A stretch of DNA of 47,320 bases. Source: Okeania sp. SIO3I5 (GTDB lineage Bacteria; Cyanobacteriota; Cyanobacteriia; Cyanobacteriales; Microcoleaceae). Positions 1 to 8,000 of the stretch are shown here, one piece after another. The notes beneath the pieces were generated by a model. It saw only the letters and a list, made by a program, of their open reading frames with translations. It was not told the DNA's origin and did no database searches. The DNA is taken from assembly GCF_010672085.1 (NCBI RefSeq), contig NZ_JAAHHT010000017.1:1-47320 (forward strand), in the 5' to 3' direction. A program made the translations under genes and the position numbers. The number at the start of each line of letters is the position of its first letter. Positions within the stretch are counted from its first letter, which is position 1.

Positions 1-780
1 TGCTACACCATTGACCGACTCCTCATGGCCTTTGAGAGTCTGCAACTCCTTCCCCTGTTGGTTCCACAACTTGACTGTATTGTCGCCACTGGCAGTTGCA
101 ATCATCTGACCATCAGGACTAAGTGCTACACCATTGACCGACTCCTCATGGCCTTTGAGAGTCTGCAACTCCTTCCCCTGTTGGTTCCACAACTTGACTG
201 TATTGTCGCCACTGGCAGTTGCAATCATCTGACCATCAGGACTAAATGCTACACCATTGACCGACTTCTCATGGCCTTTGAGAGTCTGCAACTCCTTCCC
301 CTGTTGGTTCCACAACTTGACTGTATTGTCGCCACTGGCAGTTGCAATCATCTGACCATCAGGACTAAATGCTACACCATTGACCGACTCCTCATGGCCT
401 TTGAGAGTCTGCAACTCCTTCCCCTGTTGGTTCCACAACTTGACTGTATTGTCGCCACTGGCAGTTGCAATCATCTGACTATCAGGACTAAATGCTACAC
501 CATTGACCCAACTCTTATGGCCGGTGAGAGTCTGCAATAATTGACCCTGACGGTTCCACAACTTGACTGTATTGTCACCACTGGCAGTTGCAATCATCTG
601 ACTATCAGGACTAAATGCTACACCATTGACCCAACTCTTATGGCCGGTGAGAGTCTGCAATAATTGACCCTGACGGTTCCACAACTTGACTGTATTGTCA
701 CCACTGGCAGTTGCAATCATCTGACTATCAGGACTAAATACTACACTATAGACTGAACTCTCATGTGCCTCAAGAGGTTT
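1..780 (-). repeat. 123-bp tandem coding repeats (WD40 units)
   Basis: The motif gctacacca and its equivalents recur at about 1, 124, 247, 370, 493, 616 and 739, an exact period of 123 bp (41 codons). The first four intervals differ at only a few bases. Units further right on the plus strand (earlier in the protein) diverge more. The array continues beyond the left edge. Confidence 0.93.
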
Positions 781-2589
781 AAGTTGTCGGTATAATTTTT
801 CACTTATTACATCTACAACTTGCCAGAGAAGATTTGTTATTTTGATTTTGCTTTCAGCTTTAGGCCGAAAGATCGCGTTAGGGTGTGGCAGTTGTTTTAC
901 TGCTCTTAAAGCTTGTCGCAACGCCTCAAAATCATTACCAGAGTCAGACAATAATTTAGCAGTAATACTTTTACCGACTGCTTCTGTTTCCGCCTCCTTA
1001 AGATTTACTTGCCAAAACCTCACTCCAGTAATAGCAGCTATCATCAAGGATAGCGCCAATACTCCAAAACTTATCTGTAGTTGCTTTTCTGCTTTCCGCT
1101 TTGCCCGATCTAATATTTGATTTACCTTTGACTCAGCATCCAATTTTATCTGCATTTCCAACTTTTCTTGTTCTATCTCCTGTTTCTCCAACTCCTGAGA
1201 AGCAGTCAAGAAGCGATAGTCGAGAACACTCAAACTTTTATCCTTTGCCCATACTAAAGCATCCGTCAATGCTTCACCCCGCAATAGTCGCGACTGATCT
1301 TGATACCCCGACTTTTGCCAAGCAGCAAACGCCTCAGAGTAGGGGCGTAACTTGGCTAACTCCTGTTCTACCCACTGGAGATTAAACACTTCTCGATAGA
1401 TATAATTCATAACCTGCAACTGACCTTGATGTTTGACAACCAAACCTGTGAGGCGGAGTTCCATTTGTTCGGGAGTGTCGTTGGCTTTTATCCCCCCCAA
1501 CCCCCCCTTTGAAAGGGGGGGCTTTTTTTCTTCTAATTTCCCACTTTCCAAGGAGGAAGGAAGGGGAATTTCTTCCTCTAGTCTCCCCCTTTCCAAGGGG
1601 GACGGAAGGGGGATTTCTTCTAGTCTCCCCCTTTCCAAGGGGGACGGAAGGGGGATTAAAACCTGCTGATACAATCCCAACAACCGACTCGATCGTTTTT
1701 CATTTACCAAGAGGCGATCGCGAATTGTCCGTAAATGTTCTGGGTTATCGTGAGATTCCCAATTATTAATAATATAAGTCCGAACCAACTCTGCTACATC
1801 GGGACTACAACCATCATTATTTTGAACAATTATTTGACACAACTTTTGAGTTAAAAAAGGTTGCCCACCAGTCCATTTTAAAACTTCAGCTAATACTTTT
1901 TCTGGATTTTCTACCCTATTTTTTAAGCCAGGAATTAAAACATCTTTCGCTTCATCGAAACTAAAACCCGTTAATTCAATAGATTTACCAATATTAAAAG
2001 GAGTACGTTCTCTATCTTGAATTAAATCCGATACTGTAGCTACTCCCAACAGACAAAATGTCAGACGTTCGTAATCTTGATTATCAACACGCTGATTATA
2101 ACAAGCACGGATAAAAGCAAAAAAATCATCCTTAAATTCTAGCTTAATCATACTGTCAATTTCATCAACAAAAATTACTAGAGTTTGGGAGAATTCTACC
2201 AGCAATACATCCTCAATTAATTCTCCCAAACGTTGTACCGGATTCGCAGCACTATGTTCCTGCCACCAATCATTTAATTTGACCTTTTCTCTCAAACGAA
2301 ATCCTCGTAATAACTCAGAAGCAAATCCTTCATACCAAGCATCTTGAGTGACATAACTGCCAATTTTTGTAACATCTATAGACGCACATTTTAGCCCTTC
2401 TTTTTCAAGCTGTTTCATTGCCCGAACCCGTAAACTAGACTTACCCATTTGTCGTGAGTTCAGCACATAACAAAAATCCCTATTTCTTAAAGCATCAATT
2501 AGCAAGCGATCGCCTTCTCGTTTGACATAGGTGGGGTGTGTATATTTTAAACTTCCACCGACTTTATAATAGTTAGTAGGTGACAACAT
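1..2589 (-). CDS. AAA-like ATPase domain / WD40-repeat protein, C-terminus outside window
   Basis: An open frame of 863 codons runs from ATG at 2589 to the left edge without a stop, so the protein is partial. Residues 1 to about 300 are an AAA-like (AAA_35 type) NTPase: SRQMGKSSL (about 45-53) is the Walker A loop and IFVDEID (near 141) the Walker B strand. Residues about 310-367 are a low-complexity insert of repeated IPLPSPLERGRLEE units. A single membrane-like segment (SFGVLALSLMIAAITGV, about 505-522) follows. From about residue 607 come WD40 repeats of exactly 41 residues carrying SPDGQMIATASGDNTVKLW. The architecture matches cyanobacterial STAND-like sensor proteins: an NTP switch joined to a propeller that binds a partner. 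The target is unknown. The WD40 repeats are almost identical in DNA, which suggests recent expansion or gene conversion. Confidence 0.88.
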   Translation of the reverse strand, partial: MLSPTNYYKVGGSLKYTHPTYVKREGDRLLIDALRNRDFCYVLNSRQMGKSSLRVRAMKQLEKEGLKCASIDVTKIGSYVTQDAWYEGFASELLRGFRLREKVKLNDWWQEHSAANPVQRLGELIEDVLLVEFSQTLVIFVDEIDSMIKLEFKDDFFAFIRACYNQRVDNQDYERLTFCLLGVATVSDLIQDRERTPFNIGKSIELTGFSFDEAKDVLIPGLKNRVENPEKVLAEVLKWTGGQPFLTQKLCQIIVQNNDGCSPDVAELVRTYIINNWESHDNPEHLRTIRDRLLVNEKRSSRLLGLYQQVLIPLPSPLERGRLEEIPLPSPLERGRLEEEIPLPSSLESGKLEEKKPPLSKGGLGGIKANDTPEQMELRLTGLVVKHQGQLQVMNYIYREVFNLQWVEQELAKLRPYSEAFAAWQKSGYQDQSRLLRGEALTDALVWAKDKSLSVLDYRFLTASQELEKQEIEQEKLEMQIKLDAESKVNQILDRAKRKAEKQLQISFGVLALSLMIAAITGVRFWQVNLKEAETEAVGKSITAKLLSDSGNDFEALRQALRAVKQLPHPNAIFRPKAESKIKITNLLWQVVDVISEKLYRQLKPLEAHESSVYSVVFSPDSQMIATASGDNTVKLWNRQGQLLQTLTGHKSWVNGVAFSPDSQMIATASGDNTVKLWNRQGQLLQTLTGHKSWVNGVAFSPDSQMIATASGDNTVKLWNQQGKELQTLKGHEESVNGVAFSPDGQMIATASGDNTVKLWNQQGKELQTLKGHEKSVNGVAFSPDGQMIATASGDNTVKLWNQQGKELQTLKGHEESVNGVALSPDGQMIATASGDNTVKLWNQQGKELQTLKGHEESVNGVA
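1489..1662 (-). repeat. In-frame palindromic C/G-rich repeats inside the AAA-WD40 gene
   Basis: Three to four units carrying the palindrome CCCCCTTTCCAAGGGGG or a close variant lie at 42- to 45-bp spacing. The last is CCCCCCTTTGAAAGGGGGG at about 1502-1520. They stay in frame and add about 58 residues between the ATPase domain and the conserved segment NDTPEQMELRLTGLVV. The same palindrome type occurs between genes at 38385-38436, so this looks like an intergenic repeat family that entered a coding region. Confidence 0.85.
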
Positions 2590-3002
2590 ATCAAGAATTT
2601 AGAATTTAGAATTTAGAATTACTTCTTCTTATTTTTCCCCTTAAAATGGGAGGCTTTCAACCTGAATTATTTAATTATCAGGACTTACGCAAATTCTTAG
2701 ACAATACGCTATCCATAGAGGGCGAATGCCATTCGCCCCTACAAGATATGGCGGTTCGGCGTAAGTCCTGTATTTAATTATTAATTATTCGGTAATTTTA
2801 AAGTGATTAAAAACTAATTAATAAGTCAATTTTATCAAAATATTTGAGTCTAAAACCCCGCCTTTTAAGGCGAATTCTGACTTCTGACTTCTGACTTCTA
2901 CAGGACTTGCGCAGAACCACTATATATAGTAAGGGCGAATGCCATTCGCCCCTACAGGTGGTGTATAATTTCGTATTTTGCGTAAGTCCTGTTCTAACTT
3001 CA
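2590..3002. repeat. Gene-free spacer with two copies of a ~90-bp palindromic repeat
   Basis: Copies at 2679-2770 and 2901-2991 are bounded by CAGGACTTACGC (or TTGCGC) and GCGTAAGTCCTG, with a central GGGCGAATGCCATTCGCCC palindrome. The first copy is in reverse orientation relative to those at 4873 and 7826. Short direct repeats of ttctgac (2877-2897) and of agaattt (2594-2619) also occur. No gene or convincing promoter was seen. Confidence 0.8.
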
Positions 3003-4295
3003 TTAAAGATGTTCCTGGAAATATATACGATACAAAAGATACCGAGGCATTACTTTGTTTCCTTCTCTAGTAATTAATCCCATACTATATAATTTATGGG
3101 ATTGAATAGAATCAATTTGCACTGATTCTTTAGCATTAACTACTTCTTTAAAAGCAGCTTTTAGCTCTGAATTTCCATTTAGTATATTCAAATGTCGGCG
3201 CAAATGTCTTTCATAAATTCCAGCATCAGTAGCAGCATCCTCTAACAATTTTGTTAAGGTAACTTCTTGACGTACCAACTTATCAAATGCCAATTTAATT
3301 AAATCAGGATGACCCCCTACTTTTTCCATTAAAGAGTTAATTTCATCGTTAGTTAAATTAAGTCTAACTTGTTGTGCCCAATTTTTAATTTCCTCTTGAT
3401 TAAAATCTCTTAATTCTATCAAAGCCTCAACATTAAACGGAGATTTATTCAAATCTAAACGTCCATAATCTTCCGTGGAATGAACTACAATTAAACGTAG
3501 TTTTTCCCAAACATAAATAGTATTTGCCTCTTCATGCCAACTCCGTAATAGAGGTAAAAAATCTTGATAAATATCTGGGTAATCAAACAATTTATCAACA
3601 TTATCTAGTGCTAAAAGTAGAGGATTTTCCAAATTTTCCATAACTGCTTCTAAATAATTTGTAGCGCTGATAGTGTTACCTGTTACATCGTTCCAATTTT
3701 CAGTTATTCTCGGTAAATTATCTGGCAAGTCCTTTTGGATATAAGCACAGAAACACTGCATAAATATATCCAGGTCTTTAAACTTTTCTTTTGGCAATTT
3801 TAGGAAATCTAATTTAACAGTGTAATATTTTTTTTGCCTAGTATAGTTAACAATTTTGTTTAAAAGCAAAGTTTTTCCCATTTTGGAAGGAGCTTTAATT
3901 GGTATTAGAGCACCTGGTTGTAAGATTGTTTCATAGCAAATATATTCAATGGGTTGTCGCTCAATATAAATTTCTTTTTTTCCTTCAGAATAACTACTGA
4001 TTTCTGATAATTCTTGTTCCTCCCATTTCCGCTTCAACGCCTCTCTAAAATTTGTCTTAGATACCCTTTCCCCTAATGCTTCTGAAAGTTTATCCCATAA
4101 TTTTTTGCCATAATCTCTATTTAAAGTATTTGTGGCATAACCACATTCTTGTGCTATTTTTTCGTAAGTCTTACCCTCCAAAGCACCTTGAAGAACTTTT
4201 TTTTCAACATCACTAAGGTATTTTCCTGTCTTTTCAAAGACATACTTATCTGCAAGTTTTTCTGCTATATCAGTAAATTCAACTTCTGAGTTCAT
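3003..4295 (-). CDS. HTH plus AAA-like (AAA_35) ATPase
   Basis: This 430-residue protein has an N-terminal helix-turn-helix-like region (about 25-75, including LEGKTYEKIAQECGYATNTL), as found at the front of many cyanobacterial AAA_35 and vWA-MoxR-associated proteins. An AAA-like NTPase follows. SKMGKTLLL (about 137-145) is a Walker A loop with the QMGK-like form of the family rather than the classic GxxGxGK. PLLLALDNVDKLF (225-237) is the Walker B strand. The C-terminal half (HPDLIKLAFDKL and winged-helix-like sequence after it) fits the family. It probably works as an NTP-driven switch in signalling or a biological conflict response. It is transcribed in the same direction as the AAA-WD40 gene, with about 410 bp of repeats between them, so co-transcription is uncertain. 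No effector domain is visible. Confidence 0.8.
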   Translation of the reverse strand: MNSEVEFTDIAEKLADKYVFEKTGKYLSDVEKKVLQGALEGKTYEKIAQECGYATNTLNRDYGKKLWDKLSEALGERVSKTNFREALKRKWEEQELSEISSYSEGKKEIYIERQPIEYICYETILQPGALIPIKAPSKMGKTLLLNKIVNYTRQKKYYTVKLDFLKLPKEKFKDLDIFMQCFCAYIQKDLPDNLPRITENWNDVTGNTISATNYLEAVMENLENPLLLALDNVDKLFDYPDIYQDFLPLLRSWHEEANTIYVWEKLRLIVVHSTEDYGRLDLNKSPFNVEALIELRDFNQEEIKNWAQQVRLNLTNDEINSLMEKVGGHPDLIKLAFDKLVRQEVTLTKLLEDAATDAGIYERHLRRHLNILNGNSELKAAFKEVVNAKESVQIDSIQSHKLYSMGLITREGNKVMPRYLLYRIYFQEHL

Positions 4296-4519
4296 GGATA
4301 GTTTAGAAATCTAGACTTATTACCGATTTTATCATATAAATTTATTTACCATCCAAAAAAGATAAATCCATACTTTTCCATACTTTCCCATACATTTTTG
4401 TGAAACTGCTTCAGTTTTCCGAATTTTATATGTCAATTATTTCCTGACATTTTCCCATTGTTAGTCTAATTATCAAATGTCAATATAGGAGACAACAAAG
4501 TAATAAAGGATTTTCAACT

Positions 4520-4819
4520 ATGACTATATTTAATAATAATCAAAATTCTGCCCCTAAAACAATGGAACAACTTGTCATTAAAGAACGCCTCCGTCAAGCA
4601 AAATTAAGCTTTAATATTGCTCTAAGCTTAACTATAATTAGTGCAATTATTAGTGTAACAGGTGTAGGACTTTTACTATCAGGAAAAACTTCTTCAGGAA
4701 AATCTATAACCACAGGTGGACTTGCTGGAAAAATCGTTAGTGTTGGATTACTAAAAATGACTAAAGATACTAATGAAAGACTCGATAAAATAGCCACCGA
4801 ATTCCAAGATGAAGATTAA
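4520..4819 (+). CDS. Small two-helix membrane protein, cyanobacterial TRADD-N-associated type
   Basis: A 99-residue protein. An amphipathic N-terminal stretch (MEQLVIKERLRQAKLSFNI) leads into a membrane helix (about 31-53, ALSLTIISAIISVTGVGLLL). A glycine-rich turn and a weaker second hydrophobic segment (about 66-80, TTGGLAGKIVSVGLLKM) follow, ending in KDTNERLDKIATEF. This resembles the cyanobacterial TRADD-N-associated two-transmembrane domain described in predicted NTP-dependent conflict systems. Recognition is from memory of the motif order, not a search. AAAGGA at 4505-4510 is a good ribosome-binding site nine bases before the ATG. It is divergent from the HTH-AAA gene, with 224 bp between them that could hold both promoters. 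It may anchor or sense at the membrane for the neighbouring ATPases. Confidence 0.7.
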   Translation: MTIFNNNQNSAPKTMEQLVIKERLRQAKLSFNIALSLTIISAIISVTGVGLLLSGKTSSGKSITTGGLAGKIVSVGLLKMTKDTNERLDKIATEFQDED

Positions 4820-5145
4820 AATCAACAAAATAAAAAAGCAGAGAAACCGGGTTTGTCTCAGAATAATATCAACAGGACTTACGCAGAACCCCCATATCTA
4901 GTAGGGGCGAATGGCATTCGCCCTCTACGGATAGTGTATTGTCTAAGAATTTGCGTAAATCCTGATCAAATCTAGTAGTATCGGTACAATTCAATATCGT
5001 AGGGGTTTGGTCTCCAAACCCTTACCAAACTTGGAATTTTTGCCAATAAAGTTATTTTTAGATTCACTATTCAGGGATACCGTTTCTCAAGTTATTGAGG
5101 TACAGTTTTTTTTATTCCTTTCTACTCCCTATTCCCTTAATTTAA
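4820..5145. repeat. Spacer with palindromic repeat copies
   Basis: Position 4873-4964 is a copy of the 90-bp CAGGACTTACGC palindromic element. Positions 4976-5032 hold GTAGTATCGGTAC followed by GGTTTGGTCTCCAAACC. The same pair occurs in reverse orientation at about 24285-24338, so this is a second dispersed family. No supported gene was found. Confidence 0.7.
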
Positions 5146-5292
5146 ATGACATATTTACGTCTACAAAACATCAAAAAAAGCTTCGGAAACTTTCTCACCA
5201 ACGATAATATTAATATTTCGATTGCTGCTGGTTCTATCCATGCAATTCTTGGAGAAAATGGCGCGGGAAAAACTACCTTAAAAAAGGTCTAA
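5146..5292 (+). pseudogene. Truncated duplicate of the ABC ATPase N-terminus
   Basis: ATG at 5146 opens a frame of 48 codons that matches the first 45 codons of the gene at 5386 nearly base for base (MTYLRLQNIKKSFGNF against MPYLRLENITKSFGNF). Similarity ends just after the Walker A motif GENGAGKTTL, where KKV and a TAA stop follow. A GCGGGCAAGATGCCCGC palindrome (5295-5311) lies right behind the break. It is a partial duplication lacking Walker B, so it cannot be an active ATPase. A short peptide could still be made. Confidence 0.85.
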
Positions 5293-5294
5293 TC

Positions 5295-5311
5295 GCGGGC
5301 AAGATGCCCGC
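5295..5311. repeat. GCGGGC palindrome of a dispersed family
   Basis: GCGGGCAAGATGCCCGC followed by acta recurs at 34365-34381. A related form, GCGAGCATCTTGCTCGC, lies at 10769-10785. All three are outside intact genes. Confidence 0.75.
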
Positions 5312-5385
5312 ACTATAAAATTTTCACCATTTACCCTGTAAATTATTTGCCCAAAATATGTTGTAACTAATAACTGATAACTGAA

Positions 5386-6897
5386 ATGCCATATTTACGT
5401 CTAGAAAATATCACAAAAAGCTTCGGAAACTTTCTCGCCAACGATAATATTAATATCTCCATTTCAGCAGGTTCTCTTCATGCAATTCTTGGAGAAAATG
5501 GCGCGGGAAAAACCACCTTAATGAATATATTATCAGGACTTTATCAACCAGATTCCGGTCAAATTTACCTAGAAGATAAACCGATAAAAATTTCCTCTCC
5601 CAGTAGAGCAATTAATTATGGTATTGGCATGATTCATCAACACTTTATGTTAGTACCACAATTAACAGCAACAGAAAATATTATTTTGGGAACTGGTGGA
5701 AATTTTCATCTAAACTTATCGGCAAAATCTAGAGAAATTAACGCTATGGCAAAATCCTATAATTTAGAAATTCCAGCTAATACCAAAATTGCAGATTTAC
5801 CAATAGGTATTCAGCAACGAGTAGAAATTCTCAAAGTAATTTATCGCCAAGCTAAAATTTTAATTTTAGATGAACCAACAGCAGTTTTAACTCCAGTAGA
5901 AGTCAATTCTTTGCTCAATATTTTGCGACAATTAGCAGCAAATAATCATACAATTATTTTTATTAGTCATAAACTAGAAGAAGTAATTAATGTCTGTGAT
6001 ACTGTCACAGTTTTGCGTCGGGGAAAAGTTGTAGATACTATCGCAACAGCAGCAACTAATACTCAAAAATTAGCCGAAATGATGGTAGGGCGAGAAGTAA
6101 ATTTAATTCCCAAAAAAATCCCTGCTGAAAAAGGTAATATTGTTCTGGAAGTCAAAAATATAGAAGTCAAAAATGACCGAGGTTTATCTGCCGTGCGCGG
6201 TCTATCTTTTCAACTTCATAGTGGGGAAATTTTGGGAGTTGCAGGAGTAGATGGCAACGGTCAAAAAGAATTAGCTGATGCAATTAATGGTTTGCGTTCT
6301 CTTGAAAAAGGAGAGATAAATTTTGCCCATAATTTAACAGATAAATTCAAAGTAGGATATATTCCCGAAGACCGCCAAAAAATGGGGTTAATTCTTAATT
6401 TTAGTATTGCTCGGAATTTGATTTTGAAATTGTTTAAGTTTTTGCCTTTTTGCCGTTATGGTTTTTTACAGTCTAGAGCAATAAATAATCAAGGAAAAAA
6501 CGCCATAGAAAAATTTGATATTCGTGCCAGTAATCCACAGTTAAAAGCAAGTCAACTTTCTGGTGGAAACCAACAAAAAATTATTCTGGCGCGAGAACTT
6601 TCTGGGGAACCAAAATTAATTGTCGCCATGCAACCTACCCGTGGTTTAGATATCGGTGCCACCGAATATGTACAACAAACTTTACTTGCTCAAAAACAAC
6701 AGGGGGCAGCTATTTTGTATATTTCCACAGAATTAGAAGAAATAATGGCAATGAGCGATCGCATTGCCATAATATATGAAGGTCAGTTTGTGGATATTCT
6801 GGATGCGGGAACTGCTACAGTCGAGCAGGTAGGATTATTAATGACATCCGGCGCAAAATCATTAGACTTCTTGCAGAAGTCAGGGAATAGGGAATAG
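5386..6897 (+). CDS. ABC transporter ATP-binding protein with two NBDs (simple sugar/nucleoside type)
   Basis: This 503-residue protein has two ATP-binding domains in tandem, as in the YufO/NupO and RbsA-like ATPases of BMP-dependent nucleoside or sugar importers. NBD1 has Walker A GENGAGKTT (36-44), the degenerate signature LPIGIQQRVEI and Walker B ILILDEPTAVL. NBD2 (from about 250) has a degenerate Walker A (GVDGNGQKE), signature LSGGNQQKIILARE and QPTRGLDIGA in place of the Walker B region, which is normal for this family. It sits at the cytoplasmic face of the membrane. No permease or BMP-type binding protein gene is near, so partners must be elsewhere. The last residues (SGNRE) and the stop come from a GGGAATA tandem repeat starting at 6882. 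The ancestral C-terminus may therefore have been altered. The start is set by alignment with the truncated copy upstream. Confidence 0.88.
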   Translation: MPYLRLENITKSFGNFLANDNINISISAGSLHAILGENGAGKTTLMNILSGLYQPDSGQIYLEDKPIKISSPSRAINYGIGMIHQHFMLVPQLTATENIILGTGGNFHLNLSAKSREINAMAKSYNLEIPANTKIADLPIGIQQRVEILKVIYRQAKILILDEPTAVLTPVEVNSLLNILRQLAANNHTIIFISHKLEEVINVCDTVTVLRRGKVVDTIATAATNTQKLAEMMVGREVNLIPKKIPAEKGNIVLEVKNIEVKNDRGLSAVRGLSFQLHSGEILGVAGVDGNGQKELADAINGLRSLEKGEINFAHNLTDKFKVGYIPEDRQKMGLILNFSIARNLILKLFKFLPFCRYGFLQSRAINNQGKNAIEKFDIRASNPQLKASQLSGGNQQKIILARELSGEPKLIVAMQPTRGLDIGATEYVQQTLLAQKQQGAAILYISTELEEIMAMSDRIAIIYEGQFVDILDAGTATVEQVGLLMTSGAKSLDFLQKSGNRE

Positions 6898-6923
6898 GGA
6901 ATAGGGAATAGGGAATAGGGAAT
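6882..6923. repeat. GGGAATA heptanucleotide repeat
   Basis: About five consecutive copies of AGGGAAT/GGGAATA overlap the ABC ATPase stop codon. This is a short tandemly repeated sequence of the kind known in filamentous cyanobacteria. Related runs lie at 27066-27081, 38253-38280, 39700-39734 (reverse) and 46065-46136. Confidence 0.9.
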
Positions 6924-7008
6924 GAAATTGTTGATTCTTGAATTGATTTCATTTTTTATTTTTGGAGATGTCTATTGTATTAGAGCATTTAGACTAAAAT
7001 TGTTTGTA

Positions 7009-7075
7009 AAAAACCTAACCCCCCAACCCCCTTCCCTGGTAGGGTAGGGGGAGAGGTCTTAGGAGATTCCTTTTT
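7009..7075. repeat. C/G-rich dispersed repeat with hairpin
   Basis: AACCTAACCCCCCAACCC, a short loop, then GGGGGAGAGGTCTT and GGATTCC-like sequence. The same block flanks the 20-bp hairpin at 38365-38505. It lies between the convergent ends of the ABC ATPase and the DUF938 gene and could act as a bidirectional terminator, though this is inference. Confidence 0.6.
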
Positions 7076-7181
7076 TCCCTGATTTAATTGATTGTCCTCA
7101 GCAAAAAATGTACTGCTATATCTGTTGGGTTTCGTTCCTCAACCCAACCTACTTTTGACTTTTGAATTCCATGAAACGGTA

Positions 7182-7805
7182 TTAGTCTTTATGGAAAACT
7201 ACAGACAAATTATTTGCTGGCATTTCCACTTTCTCCACAAACGTTAACCCCTCATTCTCTGCTGCCGCTACCACATCTTCTAGGTTTCTCACCCCCCACT
7301 CAGGATTTTGAAATCGCAAAGACTGATCAAATGCAATATTACTCGGTGCTGTATGTTCTTCTCCTAATTTGTAGGGACCATACAAATATAGCACGCCATT
7401 CTGCGGCAGCAAACGTCCCGCACCTGCCATTAATCCCAGACAAGTAGACCACGGAGAGATATGAATCATATTAATATTGACAATAGCTGCAATCTCAATA
7501 CTTTCTTTCTCCACTGCCCAAACTGACTCCCGCACATCAATATTAAGGGGTGGATGCAGGTTATTTGACGGACTATGTTTTTGCCATGCTGCTATACTCT
7601 CCCGCAAGATGGGGTTACGCTCAGAAGGAAACCACTGGCGCGGTTGCAAATGGGGAGAAAAGAAAATAGCGTGTTCTCCCGTACCACTGGCAATTTCTAA
7701 AATATTGCCCGTTGTTGGCAAAACTCGCTCCAGGACTTCCAAAATAAATTCCCGGTTGCGTTCGGTTGCCGGAGCATATTGTCGAGCATCATTAAAAGAG
7801 GTCAT
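7182..7805 (-). CDS. DUF938 family SAM-dependent methyltransferase
   Basis: This 207-residue protein is close to the full family length. The N-terminal segment ARQYAPATERNREFILEVL and the motif GNILEIASGTGEHAIFFS (motif I, binds S-adenosylmethionine) are characteristic of DUF938 proteins. PSERNPILRESIAAW follows as the acidic-strand region. Later conserved parts include NINMIHISPW and GVLYLYGPYK. It should be a cytosolic class I methyltransferase, but the substrate of this family is not established. The gene is convergent with the ABC ATPase. A 90-bp palindromic repeat (7826-7911) lies directly upstream, so its promoter is either inside the repeat or further away. Confidence 0.88.
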   Translation of the reverse strand: MTSFNDARQYAPATERNREFILEVLERVLPTTGNILEIASGTGEHAIFFSPHLQPRQWFPSERNPILRESIAAWQKHSPSNNLHPPLNIDVRESVWAVEKESIEIAAIVNINMIHISPWSTCLGLMAGAGRLLPQNGVLYLYGPYKLGEEHTAPSNIAFDQSLRFQNPEWGVRNLEDVVAAAENEGLTFVEKVEMPANNLSVVFHKD

Positions 7806-7825
7806 TTCAGTTATCAGTTATTAGT

Positions 7826-7911
7826 CAGGACTTACGCAGAACCCCCATATCTAGCGAATGGCATTCGCCCTCTACGGATAGCGTATTGTCTAAGAATTTG
7901 CGTAAGTCCTG
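7826..7911. repeat. 90-bp palindromic repeat copy
   Basis: CAGGACTTACGCAGAACCCC to GCGTAAGTCCTG. It is nearly identical to the copy at 4873-4964 but lacks about six bases (gtaggg) in the centre. It is flanked on both sides by cagttatcagtta-type short repeats. Confidence 0.88.
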
Positions 7912-8000
7912 ATTAGTTATCAGTTATCAGTTTACCTCAAAATATCTTCTCTTTTTTAGGATAATTACTGATGATAAATTTCAGACTAGGAAATATTTTT

